Source of the DNA: Victivallales bacterium
GTDB taxonomy: Bacteria; Verrucomicrobiota; Lentisphaeria; Oligosphaerales; Oligosphaeraceae
Assembly (NCBI GenBank): GCA_017963875.1
Contig: JAGCTA010000055.1
Location: 1 to 8,395 of the forward strand
Length of the DNA stretch: 8,395 nt
Direction of reading: 5' to 3'
Shown piece by piece: positions 6,366 through 8,395 of the stretch. Both the position numbers and the translations under genes were made by a program. The notes beneath the pieces were generated by a model. It searched no databases, was not told the origin of the DNA, and saw nothing but the letters and a program-made list of their open reading frames with translations. How positions within the stretch are numbered: the stretch's first letter is position 1; each line of letters starts with the position of its first letter.

Positions 6366-6371
6366 TATAAT
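6366..6371 (+). promoter_or_regulatory. Candidate -10 box (TATAAT) of the EamA transporter gene
   Basis: A perfect TATAAT ends 11 bases before the ATG at 6383. No good -35 hexamer lies 16-18 bases upstream, although the preceding DNA is AT-rich. If used, transcription would start within a few bases of the ATG, giving an essentially leaderless mRNA. That would fit the lack of a Shine-Dalgarno sequence. Confidence 0.35.
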
Positions 6372-6382
6372 TATCTATCTCC

Positions 6383-7288
6383 ATGACTCTTCTTCCCATC
6401 ATCCTTATCATTGTTTCCGCACTACTCCATTCGACATGGAACCTAGTGCTGAAGCGCAACAAGGCGTCACTTGCCTCATACGTTCTGATGTATGTACCTG
6501 ACTTGCTGATATGGAGCCACTTGCAGTTCTGGACGCCTGTTGATATGCTGCATCTTCCGCCGAAATTCTTCATCATGGTCGTATGCAGCGTATGCTGCGA
6601 TGTGACCTACGGCAAGACTCTGATGTCCGCCTATAAGCGAATGGACATGTCCATAGCCTATCCGATGATGCGCTCTCTGCCCATCATCTTCACGATGTGC
6701 ATCACGTCCGCCTTCAATCTTGGAAAACCATTGAGTGCGATTGCCGTTCTGGGGATGCTGACGGCGTTTGTCGGTTGTCTGCTCATGCCTCTGAACAACT
6801 TCAGCGAGTTCATGCTGAGCCGATACTTGAACAGAAACATCTTCCTCGTGGCACTTGTCGCCCTTGGCACCACTGGCTACACCATCTTCGACAAATTGGC
6901 TCAGGCATGTATGGTGGAAAACAGCGCACAGGACATCTCGCCAGTCATGTTCTCCGTCACATATTATTCGACGAGAGTCATTTGCCAAAACATCATCGGC
7001 TGGACGGTCGGTCTGCTGACACCCTCATGCAGGGCGGACATCGTGCCGACTCTCAAGCAGCATGCCCTCAGCGTCGTCTGCGCGGGGATGTGTTCGTCCT
7101 TGACATATATTCTGGTGCTTGTCGCCATGAACTATGTATCGAATGTGTCTTTCATACAGGCATTTAGACAGATTGGGCTCCCGATTGGGATGTTCATGGC
7201 GATTCTTTTCCTGCATGAAAAATGCACGCTGACAAAACTATGCGGCGTGACGCTGATACTCGTCGGATTGGCGATGTGCGTCATCTAA
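6383..7288 (+). CDS. EamA/DMT-superfamily membrane transporter
   Basis: A 301-residue integral membrane protein, the usual size for ten-helix members of the drug/metabolite transporter superfamily, with two repeated EamA halves. Helix 1 carries the family signature ALLHSTWNLVLKR (13-25). The first half ends its conserved part with MSIAYPMMRSLPIIFT (89-104). The second half has GYTIFDKLA (165-173), then VSFIQAFRQIGLPIGMFMA (255-273) with LHEK (277-280), the equivalent of the R-E-x-G and L-x-E-R landmarks. The protein ends in a hydrophobic helix. The substrate is unknown; relatives export amino acids, sugars or small metabolites. No Shine-Dalgarno sequence precedes the ATG; a TATAAT lies 11 bases before it. 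It stands 257 bases from the secreted-protein gene and 160 bases before the toxin-antitoxin-like pair, so it is probably transcribed alone. Confidence 0.88.
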   Translation: MTLLPIILIIVSALLHSTWNLVLKRNKASLASYVLMYVPDLLIWSHLQFWTPVDMLHLPPKFFIMVVCSVCCDVTYGKTLMSAYKRMDMSIAYPMMRSLPIIFTMCITSAFNLGKPLSAIAVLGMLTAFVGCLLMPLNNFSEFMLSRYLNRNIFLVALVALGTTGYTIFDKLAQACMVENSAQDISPVMFSVTYYSTRVICQNIIGWTVGLLTPSCRADIVPTLKQHALSVVCAGMCSSLTYILVLVAMNYVSNVSFIQAFRQIGLPIGMFMAILFLHEKCTLTKLCGVTLILVGLAMCVI

Positions 7289-7331
7289 GGGAATTCTCAA
7301 TCCGTGAAGTGACCTACACCAGTCGATTCCA

Positions 7332-7407
7332 CTGTAAAATACAGGCATTCTTGAAACTGACACTTGAAAAACTCAAAAAAACACATACATTTTATCGTAT
7401 GATAAAA
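7332..7407 (+). promoter_or_regulatory. Candidate promoter and palindromic operator of the small protein-kinase operon
   Basis: TTGAAA (7364-7369) and TACATT (7386-7391), 16 bases apart, form a weak promoter. TATGAT at 7398-7403 is a second -10 candidate. Overlapping both is the perfect inverted repeat TTTTATC-GTAT-GATAAAA (7390-7407), placed where a repressor would block transcription, about 42 bases before the ATG at 7449. A smaller dyad, CTGTA-AAA-TACAG, sits at 7332-7344. Autoregulation by the small protein is an inference from toxin-antitoxin systems. Confidence 0.4.
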
Positions 7408-7448
7408 ATCGTTGTCTAAAGAGAAATTGCTTCAAAAGACAAGACAAA

Positions 7449-7700
7449 ATGACAGAAGATCACTTCACACATATTAGGATGGCCGATGGCACACTTGCGC
7501 CTGTAAAATACCTGACGGAAGAATCCCAGCAACCTGAATATGTCCGAAACCTGGCAAAGGCTGCAAGAGAGGCCAGTCGAGCCGCCATCAAACGCCTTTT
7601 GGGCAAGGGTATCCCAGTCGTGTTTGTCAAAGGAAAAGATCTTATCCGCCTCTATCCTGATGGTCACGAGGAAATCATCAAGGAGAATCTTATTCCATGA
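7449..7700 (+). CDS. Small protein upstream of a zeta-toxin-like kinase; putative antitoxin
   Basis: An 83-residue protein of no family I can name with certainty. The middle (about 30-52) is a basic, alanine-rich amphipathic helix (YVRNLAKAAREASRAAIKRL). It is followed by GIPVVFVKGKDLIRLYPDGHEEIIKE (54-79), which reads as a short beta-hairpin (G-x-P-V-V-x-x-x-x-G-x-x-x-x-x-Y-P-D-G). Small proteins with such a tail often precede toxin genes, here a zeta-like kinase that overlaps it by four bases (ATGA at 7697-7700). The antitoxin role is therefore inferred from order, size and overlap, not from a recognised fold. No helix-turn-helix is obvious, so it may not be the DNA-binding regulator of the palindrome upstream. 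The ATG at 7449 has no good Shine-Dalgarno sequence. An in-frame ATG at 7479 has AGG only one base before it, which is too close. Confidence 0.72.
   Translation: MTEDHFTHIRMADGTLAPVKYLTEESQQPEYVRNLAKAAREASRAAIKRLLGKGIPVVFVKGKDLIRLYPDGHEEIIKENLIP
7680..7685 (+). promoter_or_regulatory. Ribosome binding site of the zeta-like kinase, inside the upstream gene
   Basis: AAGGAG lies 11 bases before the ATG at 7697, within the last codons of the small upstream gene. It supports this start and suggests that translation of the two genes is linked. Confidence 0.6.
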
Positions 7701-8395
7701 TTCCACGGATACGTGTATTCGCAGGACCAAATGGGTCAGGTAAAAGCACTTTGGCAGAATGGCTTTCAAAGAACTATTCTGTCAATCTCTATCATTATAT
7801 CAATGCAGATGTAATGCTTTCTGAGATAGACAGTTCTTTAAGGACAGCATGTCCTTTGCCGATGGACAATGAATCATTGCTGTCTTATATCAGCAAATCG
7901 ACTTTCCCAGAAAAACACAAGGCTCTTTTTGCATCTGGGAAAATCCAAATCAAAGACGATTTCGTTATCTTTACCCGTGATGCTATCAATTCCTACACAG
8001 TTGCCATGCTTGCAGATTTCTTCCGTTCCGAACATTTGGCAAACGGTGTCAGTTTTTCCTGTGAAACCGTTTTTTCCCATCCATCCAAGATTGGACTCCT
8101 GAAAGAAGCGCAACTTAAGGGATATCGCACTTATCTCTATTTTGTATCAACCGAATGCCCTGAAATCAACATCAACCGTGTGGCTACACGCGTACAGGAA
8201 GGTGGACATGCTGTCCCATACGACAAGATCGTCGAACGTTTCCAGCGTTGTCTTGACAATGTGACAGCGGCAATCCCCCACCTTGACCGGGGGTTCTTTT
8301 TCGATAATTCGGGCAGTGGCTTCCGTTATATTGCTGAACTGAATGAAGGCAGGTGGACGTGCTACACATCAATGGTGCCCCATTGGTTCATCAAA
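7697..8395 (+). CDS. Zeta-toxin-family P-loop kinase, 3' end outside the window
   Basis: The frame is open for 233 codons to the right edge with no stop. The protein starts with a strand and a Walker A loop GPNGSGKST (10-18), followed by INAD with D38 in the position of the zeta-family catalytic aspartate region. FSCETVF (120-126) corresponds to the family's F-E-T-T-L segment. GYRTYLYFVS (142-151), RVATRVQEGGHAVP (161-174) and DKIVERFQRCLDNV (176-189) match the lid and substrate region typical of zeta toxin and AAA_33-type kinases. True zeta toxins phosphorylate UDP-N-acetylglucosamine and block cell-wall synthesis. Whether this relative does so is unknown; many chromosomal members are uncharacterised. 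FDNSG (202-206) and a tryptophan-rich end suggest that little is missing. It overlaps the small upstream gene by four bases, the layout of a toxin-antitoxin operon. Confidence 0.85.
   Translation, partial: MIPRIRVFAGPNGSGKSTLAEWLSKNYSVNLYHYINADVMLSEIDSSLRTACPLPMDNESLLSYISKSTFPEKHKALFASGKIQIKDDFVIFTRDAINSYTVAMLADFFRSEHLANGVSFSCETVFSHPSKIGLLKEAQLKGYRTYLYFVSTECPEININRVATRVQEGGHAVPYDKIVERFQRCLDNVTAAIPHLDRGFFFDNSGSGFRYIAELNEGRWTCYTSMVPHWFIK

Noticed and set aside
6476..6988. 170-codon - strand frame inside the transporter gene
   Set aside because: The histidine- and arginine-rich composition is what the antisense of a membrane protein yields; the + strand has clear EamA motifs.

Overview
The window is a stretch of bacterial chromosome of roughly balanced base composition. 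It carries six convincing genes, one of them running off the right edge. Several genes lack a clear Shine-Dalgarno sequence. There is a sigma-54 factor, a secreted protein with a probable TIM-barrel core and a CARDB-like tail, and a short double-hairpin element of a kind I associate with PVC-group genomes. Together these suggest a member of the PVC superphylum (Lentisphaerota/Verrucomicrobiota-like). That placement is an inference from style, not from a marker gene, and is held weakly.

Left part (1-2941, + strand): after a short left-edge open frame of doubtful status comes rlmI (23S rRNA m5C1962 methyltransferase). Six bases further on is rpoN (sigma-54). The two very probably form one transcript that joins ribosome maturation to an alternative sigma factor. 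None of the usual rpoN neighbours (lptB, hpf, ptsN) is present.

Middle (2987-4646): a cytoplasmic serine hydrolase of the class C beta-lactamase/esterase family converges on rpoN from the - strand. Its start has a good Shine-Dalgarno sequence, a candidate extended -10 promoter and a hairpin-forming leader. Upstream lies the main non-coding block, about 620 bases shared with the divergent + strand gene. It holds a four-to-five-unit 9-bp tandem repeat and a chain of perfect or near-perfect inverted repeats.

Right part (4647-8395, + strand): a secreted protein with a glycoside-hydrolase-like middle and a C-terminal adhesion/CARDB-like domain may be followed by a tiny ORF coupled to its stop codon. 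Next come an EamA/DMT-type membrane transporter and then a two-gene module. In that module an 83-residue protein overlaps by four bases a zeta-toxin-like P-loop kinase that is still open at the right edge. The layout (small protein first, ATGA overlap, palindrome at the putative promoter) is that of a toxin-antitoxin operon, but the small protein's role is inferred only from position.

The parts I consider least explained are the hairpin-rich intergenic block at 4361-4616, the secreted protein it precedes, and the small partner of the zeta-like kinase.
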